Below are positions 26,107-36,000 of a DNA stretch of 64,000 nt, one piece after another. Origin of the DNA: Timaviella obliquedivisa GSE-PSE-MK23-08B (lineage in GTDB: Bacteria > Cyanobacteriota > Cyanobacteriia > Elainellales > Elainellaceae); the NCBI GenBank assembly GCA_019358855.1, contig JAHHII010000004.1, positions 411,468 through 475,467 of the forward strand, written 5' to 3'. The notes beneath the pieces are model-generated. The model was not told the origin of the DNA and ran no database searches. It was given only the letters and a program-made list of their open reading frames with translations. Position 1 is the first letter of the stretch. The number at the start of each line of letters is the position of its first letter. The position numbers and the translations under genes were made by a program.

Positions 26107-27359
26107 TCGGCAGGCAATAAACCACAGGTGGGCGCAGGGCTAAAAATTTCGAGGTCAGCTTGCATGGCGTGGAGCAGTTCGCGGGCGATCGCCAGCCCCA
26201 GCCCCGAGCCTGGAATTGTGGTTTTAGCTTGGACTCCTCGGTAGTGCCGTTCAAACAAACGAGGCAAATCTTGGGGGGGAATCCCGGCACCTGTATCGGC
26301 AATGACGATCGCCTGCATTTTCTTTTGATCTTCTACCTGCACCCACACTCCGCCCCCAGCAGGGGTGTACTTTAAGGCATTATCGAGCAAGTTGCTGAGG
26401 ACTTCGCGCAACATCTTTACGTCAGTTTGAACAGGCGGCAGGGAGGGAATTTTGCTTTGCAGGGTGAGTTGACGATCTTGAGCGATCGCTGCTGCCGATT
26501 CTAGCAAGGGTTCTAAAACTTCGATAATGGCATGGCGTTCGAGTTGGCACGCTGCGCCTGTCAGCGATTCGGGCAATAGTGCCACAGAAGCAGGTTGGGC
26601 GGGCAGGATGAGGTCATTTAAGTCGGCGGCAATGTCGAGTTGTTTGAGCAAGTCTTCCAGGCGATTGCTTTCGCGGACAATACCATCAGCGACCGGGTGG
26701 TTGGTATCTCCAGGCTGAAGGCGACGCATGAGTAGCTTGCCAAAAGTCCGGAGCGCCGTCAGCGGATTGCGAAATTGATGCAGCAAATCATCAAACAAAT
26801 CTTGCCGTTGTTCCCAGAGCATTTCCTGTTGGCGCAGGTCTTGCGTCATCCATTGCGATCGCTGATCTAACACGCACGCGACTGCCAATGTCTGGGCAAC
26901 TTGTTTAAGTTGCGTTTGCTCTGCCTCGCTCCATGCCCGGTCAGAGCGCGCTGTCACTAATAAACCCATGACTGTGTCTTCATGAATCAGCGGCAAAACA
27001 AGCTGCTGTTGCCGAAGCATGGCTTTTTCAGCAGCTTCTAGCGGTAAGGACGGAGCCTTTGCGCTGGAGGCTGACAAAGCGGTTAATGAAGCAGGATCGT
27101 CAGAAGGGACAGTTTTAGCAGAGAGGAGACGGGGCTTACTGCGGCGTTGTCGGCGGGAGAGGAGTGAAAGGATTTGGTCTTCGTCCCAGGTGGCGATCGC
27201 TTCAGGATAAGCCACTACCGGAATCAGCTTGGCATCTGCCACCTCAGTCAGTTCTTCAGTGAGGTAAATAATGCTTAGCGCAGCACCTAAACTTTGTGTC
27301 AGCAGAGTCACCTGTGCTTGACAAAGAGCAACAAATTCGGCGCTAGCAGGCATGAGCAT
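26058..27359 (-). CDS. GAF-domain sensor histidine kinase (soluble)
   Basis: A 433-residue cytosolic kinase. Residues about 5-165 form a GAF-like sensory domain interrupted by a Ser/Ala/Pro-rich insertion (about 70-110). The dimerisation helix has L-H-Q-F-R-N-P-L-T-A-L-R with His at about 194, and the ATPase domain has L-S-N-L-L-D-N-A-L-K-Y-T-P, I-A-D-T-G-A-G-I-P and G-S-G-L-G-L-A-I-A-R-E-L-L. No membrane segment. It is convergent with the Cache kinase and the two coding regions share 49 bp at their 3' ends, so their mRNAs could pair. The partner regulator is unknown. Confidence 0.92.
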   Translation of the reverse strand: MLMPASAEFVALCQAQVTLLTQSLGAALSIIYLTEELTEVADAKLIPVVAYPEAIATWDEDQILSLLSRRQRRSKPRLLSAKTVPSDDPASLTALSASSAKAPSLPLEAAEKAMLRQQQLVLPLIHEDTVMGLLVTARSDRAWSEAEQTQLKQVAQTLAVACVLDQRSQWMTQDLRQQEMLWEQRQDLFDDLLHQFRNPLTALRTFGKLLMRRLQPGDTNHPVADGIVRESNRLEDLLKQLDIAADLNDLILPAQPASVALLPESLTGAACQLERHAIIEVLEPLLESAAAIAQDRQLTLQSKIPSLPPVQTDVKMLREVLSNLLDNALKYTPAGGGVWVQVEDQKKMQAIVIADTGAGIPPQDLPRLFERHYRGVQAKTTIPGSGLGLAIARELLHAMQADLEIFSPAPTCGLLPADYPMTGTAVVVWLPSA

Positions 27360-27769
27360 AAAGCAATCTAGGAAAACGTGAACATCAACTTTAAGGTTTT
27401 GACCTAACTGAAGTCTTAATCTTAGAGGTTTTAATCTTAAATATTACTGTCTTTAAAGACAGATCGTCATAGAGCTTGTCATTATCCGTACCCTTAATGT
27501 TACTGGGTCTAACTCTACTGATTATATTGATTGAATTGAGATAGTTTTCTATACTCTAACGGCTCAAAGTTTTGCGTCAAACTGACTCTATTGTTTTCAC
27601 TAAAAGTAAGATTTTGCAAAAAAATAAGTAACCCATGAAATTCTTTTAGATTCTGTATCAAAAATTTAAAGACAGTTGAAATCCCAGAGCCAAGCCTATA
27701 TACTCTTTCAAGTCTTAGTCATTTTGGTAACTAGGATTACAATAGCAGTGTAGTAAGGAGGTAACAGGG
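27360..27769. other. AT-rich spacer upstream of two divergent genes
   Basis: No open frame with support. It holds the promoters of the divergent GAF kinase and DUF3155 genes, including the palindrome at 27447-27462, a related half site TTTAAAGACAG at 27665-27675, and TACAAT at 27738-27743 upstream of DUF3155. Confidence 0.5.
27447..27462. promoter_or_regulatory. Perfect 16-bp palindrome, candidate operator
   Basis: CTGTCTTTAAAGACAG is a perfect palindrome in the divergent spacer, 85 bp upstream of the kinase start. A half copy (TTTAAAGACAG) lies at 27665-27675. This arrangement suits a dimeric regulator; which one is unknown. Confidence 0.4.
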
Positions 27770-28087
27770 TTGGCAAGAAGACGCAAGCGGAAAAGTCGTC
27801 GTCGACTAGAAGGACGCAGAATTCTGGAGTTGGTACCTCAGTTTAGTATTGAATGTGGTGAAGATAAGCCTGTTACTGCCGCTAGGAAGTATATCCAAGC
27901 TGAAGGCATTTTGCCACCAGCCTTACTCCTAGTGAAACGCAACGAACATACCACGGATCGGTACTTCTGGGCTGAGAAGGGTTTATTTGGTGCACAATAT
28001 GTTGAAGAAAATCATTTTCTGTTCCCCAGTCTGCGGGTTCCTGAAGATGAAGCAGAAGAGCTACTGACAACCGCCTCCGTTCGCTGA
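27770..28087 (+). CDS. DUF3155 domain-containing protein
   Basis: A 105-residue cyanobacterial protein of the DUF3155 family: a very basic N-terminus (A-R-R-R-K-R-K-S-R-R-R-L-E-G-R-R-I-L), then T-A-A-R-K-Y-I-Q-A-E-G-I-L-P-P-A-L-L-L-V-K-R, then D-R-Y-F-W-A-E-K-G-L-F-G-A-Q-Y-V-E-E-N-H-F-L-F-P-S-L-R. The function is unknown; the basic start suggests nucleic-acid contact. The start is TTG at 27770 with a near-perfect AAGGAGGT at 27754-27761. A long structured 3' region and a terminator follow. Confidence 0.9.
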   Translation: MARRRKRKSRRRLEGRRILELVPQFSIECGEDKPVTAARKYIQAEGILPPALLLVKRNEHTTDRYFWAEKGLFGAQYVEENHFLFPSLRVPEDEAEELLTTASVR

Positions 28088-28107
28088 CATTTTGTAAGTG
28101 AAAAGAG

Positions 28108-28317
28108 TCATCTCAGATCTGTTCCGAAGGCGTACTCTCTACAGTCCTGAGGTGAATGTTCAGACTTATTTGGAAGATTAAGCTCTGTCATAGCATTGAC
28201 AGGGTGGCGCTTATTCTTTTACAGGTCGGAATAGGAGGAAAAAGTTAGACAGTTAATTTCTAACTAGAGAAATCTTAAGATTAAGGCGAAGTCCACAACA
28301 GACTTCGCCTTTTTTTT
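28108..28317 (+). ncRNA. Candidate structured RNA or long 3' UTR after DUF3155
   Basis: Between the DUF3155 stop and a strong terminator lies about 200 nt with several predicted helices: CATCTCAG with CTGAGGTG (28109-28116 / 28147-28154, one G-U) enclosing CTGT/ACAG; CTGTCA with TGACAG around 28185-28202; and a long-range CTGTTCCGA with TCGGAATAG (about 28119-28127 / 28226-28234) that is an alternative to the first hairpin. The region has no open frame of note. It may be a separate small RNA or an extended 3' UTR. I could not match it to 6S, tmRNA, RNase P or SRP RNA by eye. Confidence 0.35.
28283..28317 (+). terminator. Rho-independent terminator
   Basis: AAGGCGAAGTC (28283-28293) and GACTTCGCCTT (28301-28311) form a perfect 11-bp stem with a 7-base loop, followed by a run of T. 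It ends transcription from DUF3155 and/or the structured RNA. Confidence 0.9.
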
Positions 28318-28804
28318 GATTTTTTTGATGAAGTTTAGTAACCAACCTTTGCTCTAGCAACGATCGCATTAGCATAAAATAACTCAATTCAGTTGTCCTC
28401 TACCTTCTGAGGGAAGGCGGGGCGATCGCTTACAATTCTTAATAATTGCTTTACCTTACGGTTCTACCCCTAGAAACAACTGAACTGGATTAAAGTCCAA
28501 CCTTTTTTTGAGGATTCTCTAACTTTTTGTTTTTTAACGCTGTGAAAAAGACAAGGCTATTGTGATCTGCTTGCTAACAAAAATTGAACCGACAATTCAG
28601 AATAAAGTTTGGTTCAACAAATTCTTTTTGTTCAAAAGTATTTTAGCTTACCCTAAACATTGCTTTGCTTCAAAATGCTAAAGCGCCTTACCAAGATTTT
28701 GAAGGAGTCGATTTCTAAGTTAATTAAAATCTCTTAGCTTAATTTCATCCAGGCTTTATCTCTGCCGTTTATATTAAAAAAAGTAACGAACTATATTTTT
28801 AGCT
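28318..28804. other. AT-rich spacer upstream of msrP
   Basis: About 490 bp with no supportable gene. Apart from one HIP1 site near 28423 and the presumed msrP promoter close to the start, I see no repeats, tRNA or conserved motif. Confidence 0.5.
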
Positions 28805-29779
28805 ATGGCTTTTATTCATCTTCCTAAACCCTGGCAATCTGAGTCTGAGGTTACTTCTGAAACGGCTTTTCATAACCGGAGAAATTTTTTGAAAGGGCTA
28901 ATCGGTGCAGGAATTGCTGGGTCTGTTCTTCCCCTTATAGGGTGCCAAAAACAGCCTACCGCAGCAGAAACCCCTTTTCTTGGGACTTATGCTCTTAAAG
29001 CGAACTTGAACCCAGCTTTTGCGAAGGTAGAACGTCCCATTACCAACGAAGTTTTGGCAGGCACGTACAACAACTTTTACGAGTTTGGCGGGACTAAGAA
29101 AATTTGGCAAAATGCCCAAGCTCTGCCACTAGACAACTGGAAAGTTGAGGTCAGTGGACTGGTTAGTAATCCTAAAGTCTATGATCTAGATGATTTATTA
29201 AACTTTCCGCTGGAAGAACGGGTTTATCGGTTTCGCTGTGTGGAGGCTTGGGCAATGGTTGTGCCGTGGCTAGGCTTTCCAATGAACGCTATTTTGAAGC
29301 AAGTGGAGCCGACGGCTAGAGCAAAATTTGTTAAGTTCACCTCTTTTTATGATGCTCAGATCATGAAGGGTCCTAGCTTTCCGCCTTCTCAGTTTTTGCC
29401 TTTCCCTTATGTTGAAAGTTTGCGGGTGGACGAGATGGCAAACGAGTTAGCGTTTTTTGCGATCGGCAACTATGGGCGATCGCTCCCTAAACAGCATGGT
29501 GCACCCATCCGAGCCGTGATTCCTTGGAAATATGGGTTTAAGGGGGCAAAGTCGATCGTCAAAATTGAGTTTGTTGAAACCCAGCCAGCGACCTACTGGA
29601 ATACCATCAGCCCAGGTGAGTACAAAATTGAGTCGAATGTAGAACCCGATGTTTCCCATCCTCGTTGGTCGCAGAAGAAGGAGCGCTTGATCGCGGAGGG
29701 CCCTGATTTTAAGTGGAAAGAAGTGCCCAGCCAACTTTATAACGGCTATGGAGAATACGTGGCGCAATTGTATGCGTAG
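28805..29779 (+). CDS. msrP: Protein-methionine-sulfoxide reductase catalytic subunit MsrP (YedY-type molybdoenzyme)
   Basis: A 324-residue exported molybdenum-cofactor protein that repairs methionine sulfoxide in periplasmic proteins. The N-terminus carries a twin-arginine signal, H-N-R-R-N-F-L-K-G at about 23-31, followed by a hydrophobic stretch ending L-I-G-C-Q, which also resembles a lipobox. The molybdenum ligand cysteine is in Y-R-F-R-C-V-E-A-W (Cys145), and the fold region D-D-L-L-N-F-P-L-E-E-R, P-W-K-Y-G-F-K-G-A-K-S-I-V is intact. The heme membrane partner MsrQ, usually next to msrP in proteobacteria, is not here. Confidence 0.94.
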   Translation: MAFIHLPKPWQSESEVTSETAFHNRRNFLKGLIGAGIAGSVLPLIGCQKQPTAAETPFLGTYALKANLNPAFAKVERPITNEVLAGTYNNFYEFGGTKKIWQNAQALPLDNWKVEVSGLVSNPKVYDLDDLLNFPLEERVYRFRCVEAWAMVVPWLGFPMNAILKQVEPTARAKFVKFTSFYDAQIMKGPSFPPSQFLPFPYVESLRVDEMANELAFFAIGNYGRSLPKQHGAPIRAVIPWKYGFKGAKSIVKIEFVETQPATYWNTISPGEYKIESNVEPDVSHPRWSQKKERLIAEGPDFKWKEVPSQLYNGYGEYVAQLYA

Positions 29780-29848
29780 GGTCAAGGTGTTTGCATCTAG
29801 ATCTAGCCTAGGTTTCTAAAATCTTGATGCAAAGGCTTTGCCCGACCC
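29779..29848. terminator. Long imperfect hairpin between convergent msrP and panB
   Basis: GGGTCAAGGTGTTTGCATC just after the msrP stop pairs with GATGCAAAGGCTTTGCCCGACC with bulges. There is no T run, so termination activity is uncertain. Confidence 0.3.
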
Positions 29849-29872
29849 TAAAGCCCGACCCTGAAGGGCGAC

Positions 29873-30655
29873 TTAACCTTCGGGAAAGCGATGTTCGCGC
29901 ACTTCGCTGCCAAAGGTATGAACGGCTTGGGTGATGCTTTCTCGCAGGTTGACGTAGACTTTGGCAAACGAGGGCTGCCAGTCGGATAAGCCCAGCAAAT
30001 CGGCAGTGACGAGAACTTGCCCATCACATTGCGCTCCTGCGCCAATGCCGATGGTGGGGATAGTTAGCTTTTGACTAATCTGCAGCCCTAGTTCTGGGGG
30101 AATATGTTCGAGCACGATCGCAAAACATCCAGCTTGCTCCAGGGCGATCGCCTCTTCTATCATTTTTTCTGCTCCTACTGGCGATCGCCCTTGCTGGCGA
30201 AATCCGCCGACCTGATGCACTGACTGAGGCGTTAACCCTAGATGTCCCATGACTGGAATACCCGCTTGTACAAGTCGGGCGATCGTGGTCACCATGTCAG
30301 GATAGCCGCCTTCTATCTTGACTGCTTGTGCTCCGGTTTCTTTCATGACGCGACCTGCCGATCGCATTGCCTGTTCTGAACTTTCTTGATAGGTCATGAA
30401 GGGCAAATCTACCACCATGAGGGCATGTTTCACGCCTCGGCGGACGGCTTTGGCGTGGTGGATCATTTCGTCTAGGGTGACGGGGAGCGTGGTTTCGTAG
30501 CCCAATGTCACCATGCCCAAGCTGTCGCCCACCAAGATTACGTCTATCCCGGCTTGGTCGAGGATCTGGGCAAAAGGATAATCTGAGGCGGTGAGAACGG
30601 CGATCGCTCGTCCTTCTTTTTTGAAGCGAATCAGTTGCTGTGTGGTAATTGCCAT
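29873..30655 (-). CDS. panB: 3-methyl-2-oxobutanoate hydroxymethyltransferase
   Basis: A 260-residue TIM-barrel enzyme that makes ketopantoate from ketoisovalerate and methylene-tetrahydrofolate, the first step of pantothenate and CoA synthesis. Conserved blocks: [10 protein letters not shown] (metal/substrate), [32 protein letters not shown] and I-G-I-G-A-G. Length is normal. It starts one base after the metallophosphoesterase stop on the same strand and is probably co-transcribed with it. Confidence 0.96.
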   Translation of the reverse strand: MAITTQQLIRFKKEGRAIAVLTASDYPFAQILDQAGIDVILVGDSLGMVTLGYETTLPVTLDEMIHHAKAVRRGVKHALMVVDLPFMTYQESSEQAMRSAGRVMKETGAQAVKIEGGYPDMVTTIARLVQAGIPVMGHLGLTPQSVHQVGGFRQQGRSPVGAEKMIEEAIALEQAGCFAIVLEHIPPELGLQISQKLTIPTIGIGAGAQCDGQVLVTADLLGLSDWQPSFAKVYVNLRESITQAVHTFGSEVREHRFPEG

Positions 30656-30656
30656 A

Positions 30657-31817
30657 TTAGTAGCTAGGCGTATACTCTAGCGCTTGTTCTGCGGGTGTGA
30701 GTGATGCCCATTCAACATCTCGGCGCAACACTTTGGCGGTAGGAGTGGCAATCAGTTTAGGAAGCTGCTGCTGATTGATCAACTCTAGAGTTGCCATGTC
30801 ATAGGTGGTGTAGGTTGTGTCGGCTTGAGAGAGGCTGACATCGACAACGGTAAGCGTTTTTTGTGGACGCAAATCGCCGTTGAGTAGAGGGCGTGTTCCT
30901 GATCCTAAAATACCGCAGTGGAGAAGCTCTAGGTTGCCTTGGTGTCCTGGATAGTAGGCATGGTCATGACCGCTGATGTAGGTGTGGACTTTGTAGCGTT
31001 CGAGGAGCGATCGCAGTTCTTCTGCTTTTTCTAAATATTCTCCGGGTTCATCTCGCCCCACGGTGATGGCGTAGAGCGGCAAATGACCAATGGCAATCCG
31101 CAGTTTTGCCGACTGTGCGGTGCTGCTGGCTAAGCTTTTTTCTGCCCAAGCAATTTGCGCCGCAGGAATCTTTGCGGCTGAAGCATCCCACACCAGAAAA
31201 AAGATGTCGTTTTGCTGAAAGGTGTAGTGGAAGGGAAACCCAGTGCGATCGACAAACTGTATGCCTGGATTGTGGCTCGGATCGTTCCAATAAGCAGAGG
31301 CTGCATCTCGATCTTTGTTGAACAGGAAGCCGCCATCAGTGGCGATCGCCCCGGAAGCATCGTGATTGCCCAAGGTAAAGCCGTAGGGAATCTTAGCCTG
31401 CCGCATCGGGGCGCTAACGTGCTGATCAAACCCTGCCCACATTGCCTCAAGTTCGCTGATGGAGAGGGAGGGAGATTGCCCCGCAACCATGTCGCCGCCG
31501 CAAAGAACCAGATCGGGTTTCCAGGTCGAGAGCAGGGCGATCGCTTGATCCACTTCGGGTTCATAGTCGGTGGAGCCGTACTGGCTGTTGAGATCACTAA
31601 TCACAACAATTCGCGCATCGCCCCTGGGCGGATTGAAAATGCCTGAAGTGGGAGAACTTTGGGCGATCGGAGTGCTTGTTACATTCTGTAACTTCTGTAA
31701 CGGGATTGAATCCTGAGAAGCTCTATTAATCGCCAACAATCGTTGGGCAGCCAGCGCTAGACCCACGCCGCCAAATGCTCCCCCTAAAAGTAAAAACTGA
31801 CGACGGTTGAAACCCAT
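30657..31817 (-). CDS. Tat-exported metallophosphoesterase
   Basis: A calcineurin-like phosphoesterase of 386 residues. The signal region [13 protein letters not shown] fits a twin-arginine signal; I start at this Met (31817) rather than one two codons upstream. Metal-binding motifs are present in order: I-S-D-L-N (D-x-N variant of D-x-H), G-G-D-M-V, L-G-N-H-D-A-S, A-I-G-H-L-P-L and S-G-H-D-H-A-Y-Y-P. The first motif has Asn where His is most common. Substrate unknown; export points to extracellular organic phosphate. It precedes panB and lies 1.2 kb from the large phytase-type gene. Confidence 0.88.
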   Translation of the reverse strand: MGFNRRQFLLLGGAFGGVGLALAAQRLLAINRASQDSIPLQKLQNVTSTPIAQSSPTSGIFNPPRGDARIVVISDLNSQYGSTDYEPEVDQAIALLSTWKPDLVLCGGDMVAGQSPSLSISELEAMWAGFDQHVSAPMRQAKIPYGFTLGNHDASGAIATDGGFLFNKDRDAASAYWNDPSHNPGIQFVDRTGFPFHYTFQQNDIFFLVWDASAAKIPAAQIAWAEKSLASSTAQSAKLRIAIGHLPLYAITVGRDEPGEYLEKAEELRSLLERYKVHTYISGHDHAYYPGHQGNLELLHCGILGSGTRPLLNGDLRPQKTLTVVDVSLSQADTTYTTYDMATLELINQQQLPKLIATPTAKVLRRDVEWASLTPAEQALEYTPSY

Positions 31818-31873
31818 AATCATTGGTGTAGTAAACTTCAGACATTCCTAAAATAGCAGGAACATTCGCACCC

Positions 31874-32668
31874 ATGACTCAAGATCACACGCCTTCTCCT
31901 GACCCTCAGCCTTCTGAACCGTCTCCATCGGTCGCTCCGGTTTCCTCCAAAGCGCCTACCAGAGCCACGACCCAAAGCTCTACGCTGCAAAAAGTGAAGC
32001 AGTTCTGGCAAACGGCGCAATCTCTGGTAATCACCATTGGGTCAACGGTGGTGCAGTTGGGAAAGCAAGTCAGATCAGGGTGGAATGTAATTCAGCCCAA
32101 GGTACAGCGCGGGTGGGAAGCGATTCTGCCGAAGATTCGGGGCATTCTGCCGCAGTCCTGGAATGATAGATTGACGGATCGAATGATGACGAGTGGGGCG
32201 ATCGCGCTTTCGGTGTTCTTCTTTTGGTTAGCCACTTCGCTACTATTTCCTAGCCGTCCAACGGTTGCTAAAGCTCCTCCGGCTGGTGTGGTTGCCCGCG
32301 ATTCTAAAGCTCCTCCACTTGACCCCAAAAAGCTGGCAGTCATTCAAAATCAGCTTGTAGAAGTGGCAGAACCTTATGCGGCAGGGCTGAATGCATCAGG
32401 TCTGGACGTATCAGATCTAGAAGCGCCAAAACTCATTGACGGGGTGCGGGTGAACTTGAACAAGGAGCGATTGGCCGTGCAACTGGGAGACGGCTGGTAC
32501 GGGCTGGCTTCGGCACAGCAGGATCAGTTAGCGAATGAGTTGTGGAAGCGATCGCTCAAACTCAAGTTCAGCCAGTTAGAGCTTGCCGATGCCGCAGGTA
32601 AGCAATTGGCAAGAAGTCCGGTAGTCGGTTCCAAAATGGTGGTGTTGCGGCGGGAGCTACAGATTTAA
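31874..32668 (+). CDS. Single-pass membrane protein with Pro/Ser-rich N-terminus, unknown function
   Basis: A 264-residue protein with a Pro/Ser/Thr-rich N-terminus (about 1-40), an amphipathic segment (about 45-95), one clear membrane helix (about 112-132; A-I-A-L-S-V-F-F-F-W-L-A-T-S-L-L-F), and a folded C-terminal domain (about 145-264; V-R-V-N-L-N-K-E-R-L-A-V-Q-L-G-D-G-W-Y). Homologues appear common in cyanobacteria, but I cannot name a function. It starts 57 bp from the divergent metallophosphoesterase. Confidence 0.68.
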   Translation: MTQDHTPSPDPQPSEPSPSVAPVSSKAPTRATTQSSTLQKVKQFWQTAQSLVITIGSTVVQLGKQVRSGWNVIQPKVQRGWEAILPKIRGILPQSWNDRLTDRMMTSGAIALSVFFFWLATSLLFPSRPTVAKAPPAGVVARDSKAPPLDPKKLAVIQNQLVEVAEPYAAGLNASGLDVSDLEAPKLIDGVRVNLNKERLAVQLGDGWYGLASAQQDQLANELWKRSLKLKFSQLELADAAGKQLARSPVVGSKMVVLRRELQI

Positions 32669-33020
32669 GATTTCGCAGATTTAAGATGCAGATTTAAGAT
32701 TTCGCAGCCCTTTAAAGTTTAGCTGTCCTCAAAGATTTAGCAGACCTCTCAGGTTTCACAGCCCGGAAGTTTTGTGCTTTTTTAATGCCCTTGTATTCCA
32801 GAAGACTCACCCCCTTAGGTAAGGGAATGGTACTTTGCAGAGGTGGGTTCTAGGAAATAAGGTTCGATTGAAGAGCCATTCTTCTTTGATTTCTTATGCG
32901 TTCACTGGGCAGCTCTCGATTAGATTTAATTTTTGCGTGCATCTGTTGCTTGGCGATCGCCCTTGAACTCCGCTTTTTGCAAAGGTTATCATCTATCGCG
33001 CTAGAGAGCAGAACGTCACT
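32669..33020. other. Spacer with short direct repeats, upstream of the phytase-type giant gene
   Basis: Three TTTAAGAT words occur at 32664-32671, 32680-32687 and 32693-32700 (the first partly in the upstream gene's stop), inside a repeated CAGATTTAAGATTTCGCAG. Their spacing (16 and 13 bp) does not fit the 11-bp spacing of a cyanobacterial Pho box. A 47-codon frame from 32896 overlaps the next gene and has no support. Confidence 0.4.
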
Positions 33021-36000
33021 ATGTCAGAATTTACGCTGATTAATCCGGTTCTAACGACTTACGAGTGGAGCGATCGCCCTAGCTTGGGCACGACTGCCAC
33101 TACTAATCCTAGTAATAATAACCAGACTACATCCGGACAAGAAATTACTTTAGGCGGCTTTTCGGGCTTGTACTATGAAGGTAAAGCCGCCAACGGCAAT
33201 CTCAAATTTATTACCCATACCGATCGCGGCCCCAATGGCGAACCGACAGATTTAATTCCCAGCATTCCGGGCAGCGAGCGCCCTTTTGCCTTACCCAACT
33301 TCCAGCCCGAATTGGTGCGGTTTGAACTCGATCGCACGACGGGTCAAATTACCATCACTGAACGAATTGGCTTGAAGCGCCCCAATGGAACAGCGCTGAC
33401 CGGATTGCCAAACCTGCAAAGTGGCGCAGCCGGAACGGCTTATACCGACGAAGTGCCGATCGATTTATTTGGTAATCGTCTTGCCAATGATCCTTTGGGC
33501 GCAGATTTAGAAGGTATTGTCGTAGCGGCTGACGGCACGTTTTGGATGGTGGATGAATATCGCCCAGCGATTTATCACTTTGACGGGACGGGGCAGCTAA
33601 TTGAGCGATTTATTCCTAAAGGCACGCCCACGGGTAGCGGCGAGTTTGGCACAGCGGCTTTGCCCGAAGTGTATGCTCAGCGACGCACTAACCGAGGCTT
33701 TGAGGCGGTGGCGCTAGAAGGCACAAAGCTGTACGCATTTATTCAGAGCGCGATCGATAATCCTGATTCAGCGGCGGACACCACTTCTCGCGCCTCACAG
33801 AATTTGAGAATTTTGGAATTTGATGTAAACACCCAAGCTGTTACGGGGGAATATCTTTATCGGCTAGATGACATTAGCGGTAGTGGCACCGCCAGAACCG
33901 ACAAAATTGGGGATGCAGTGGCGTTAGGCGACGGTAAGTTTTTGGTAGCCGAGCGAGATGACCGGGGCGGCACCGATGCGAATAAGCTGATTTACGAGAT
34001 TGACCTGAAAGGTGCAACGAATATTAACAGTGTTGCGAACCTCACCAAGATTCCAGCCGGAAAGACGATCGAACAATTGAACACCACCGAATTGCAGAAT
34101 GCCGACTTGCAGTCAGTCAGTAAGCGATTGGTAACGAATGCTGCAATGCTCGGCTATACGGGAGTTGAGAAGCTGGAAGGTTTAGCCGTAACCGAGAGTG
34201 GGGCGATCGTGCTGCTTAACGATAATGACTTTGGGTTGCAGGCGAATCCGGCTAAAGGCGATGGCACCGTGTCTTTAAACGAGGAGCCAACCCCAGTCAA
34301 GCTAGGCATTATCGAACCTCAATCAACCATTCGGTTTTCTCAGTTCAACGCTTCCTTGAATCGCAACAACGAAGGGGATTTGGTTAAAGATTTATCGACA
34401 CCTGATAATGCTCAAGCAAAGGCTGTGGCTGAAATTATTCAGCGATCGAATCCTGATGTGCTGCTGATTAACGAATTTGACTATGTTGCCAGCAATCCGC
34501 TTCAGCCCGTTGACTTGTTCAAGAGAAACTATTTGGCGATCGGGCAGAACGGCGCGAATCCTGTTGATTATCCCTACGTTTACATTGCTCCTTCTAATAC
34601 GGGGATTGCGTCTGGGTTAGATTTGGATAACAACGGCAATATTGTGACCACGGTAGGCGCTCCTGGCTACGGAAACGATGCCTTTGGGTTTGGCAACTTT
34701 CCAGGACAGTTTGGTATGGTGTTGCTGTCGAAATATCCCATCGATACCGCCAACGTGCGTACCTTCCAGAATTTTCTGTGGAAGGATATGCCCGGTTCTT
34801 TGCTGCCCACCATCAGCGTTGATGGCAGCACTCCCTTCTATTCGGCAGCAGAGCAAGCAATCCTACCGCTCTCGTCTAAGAGCCACTGGGATGTGCCCAT
34901 TCAAGTCAACGGCAAAACCATTCATGCTTTGGTCAGTCATCCAACGCCGCCTGTATTTGATGGCGTTGAAGACCGCAACGGCAAAAAGAATCATGACGAG
35001 ATTCGCTTTTGGGCAGATTATATTGCCTCAGAAGATTACATTTACGACGACAAAGGACAGCAGGGCGGACTAAACGCAGGTTCTAGTTTTGTGGTTATGG
35101 GCGACCAAAACGCTGATCCTTTTGATGGGGATAGCTTTGATAACGCCATCACGCAATTACTTCAAAACCCCAGAATCAATACTGCGAATGTTCCGACCAG
35201 TCCCGGCGCACCCCAACAAGCGGCACTTCAGGCAGGGGCAAATCTGACGCAAAAAGGCAATCCTAACTTTGATACGGCTGATTTTGCAGATACCAATCCG
35301 GGCAACCTGCGCGCCGATTATGTATTGCCTTCAGCCGATTTAACCATCACAGATTCTCGGGTCTTCTGGCCCTCTAATGATGATCCGTTATTTCGGCTAG
35401 TCGGCACATTTGACCCTAGGCTGCCAGGCGGTTTTCCGAGTTCTGATCATCGTTTGGTTTGGACAGATATCCAGGTGCCATTGCCAGGAACATTGGCTGA
35501 ACCGGGAAAGGCGATCGCCCAACCTAATCTTCAAGGCGAAGTCATTTTCCCTACCGGCTTTATCCCTGGCGGTGCAGCAGGCACCGTCAACGGTGTATCG
35601 GTCGCGGTAGGCGGGCTTTCCGGCGTGACGTATGATGCGGAAAATCAGCAGTACTACGCCATTTCAGACGATCGCTCCCAAAATGCCCCGGCTCGGTTCT
35701 ACACCTTTACCGCCGACTTTAGCGGCACGCCGACGGTTAATTTTACCAACGTCACCCCACTTAAAGATGCTCAGGGCAATTTCTTTACTCTTAATAGTCT
35801 CGATCCAGAGGGCATTGCGTTGACAGAGAACGGAACGGTATTCATTTCTTCCGAGGGGGAAGCGAATCCCAGTACCGGACGAGTAACAGCACCGTTCATT
35901 AAAGAGTTCTCACTAGTGACCGGACAAGAAGTGCGATCGCTTCCTATTCCTACCAAGTTTCTACCTATTGTTGAAGATACAAACGGTAGCGGCTTGGTAG

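Noticed and set aside
28108..28317. 6S RNA, tmRNA, RNase P RNA or SRP RNA
   Set aside because: None of the recognisable conserved motifs of tmRNA, RNase P or SRP RNA is present; 6S cannot be excluded by eye but no conserved match was recognised, so only a generic structured-RNA call is made.
30657..31817. Metallophosphoesterase as the missing SbcD partner of the SbcC-like ATPase
   Set aside because: It has a twin-arginine export signal and lies 13 kb away, so it is not a cytosolic Mre11/SbcD nuclease.
32664..32700. Repeated TTTAAGAT words as a possible Pho box for the phytase-type gene
   Set aside because: Spacing of 16 and 13 bp and distance of over 300 bp from the start do not fit the 11-bp spaced cyanobacterial Pho box.
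32896..33040. 47-codon frame overlapping the start of the giant phytase-type gene
   Set aside because: No ribosome-binding site, overlaps the next gene's start in another frame, and the hydrophobic stretch is short and cysteine-rich by chance.
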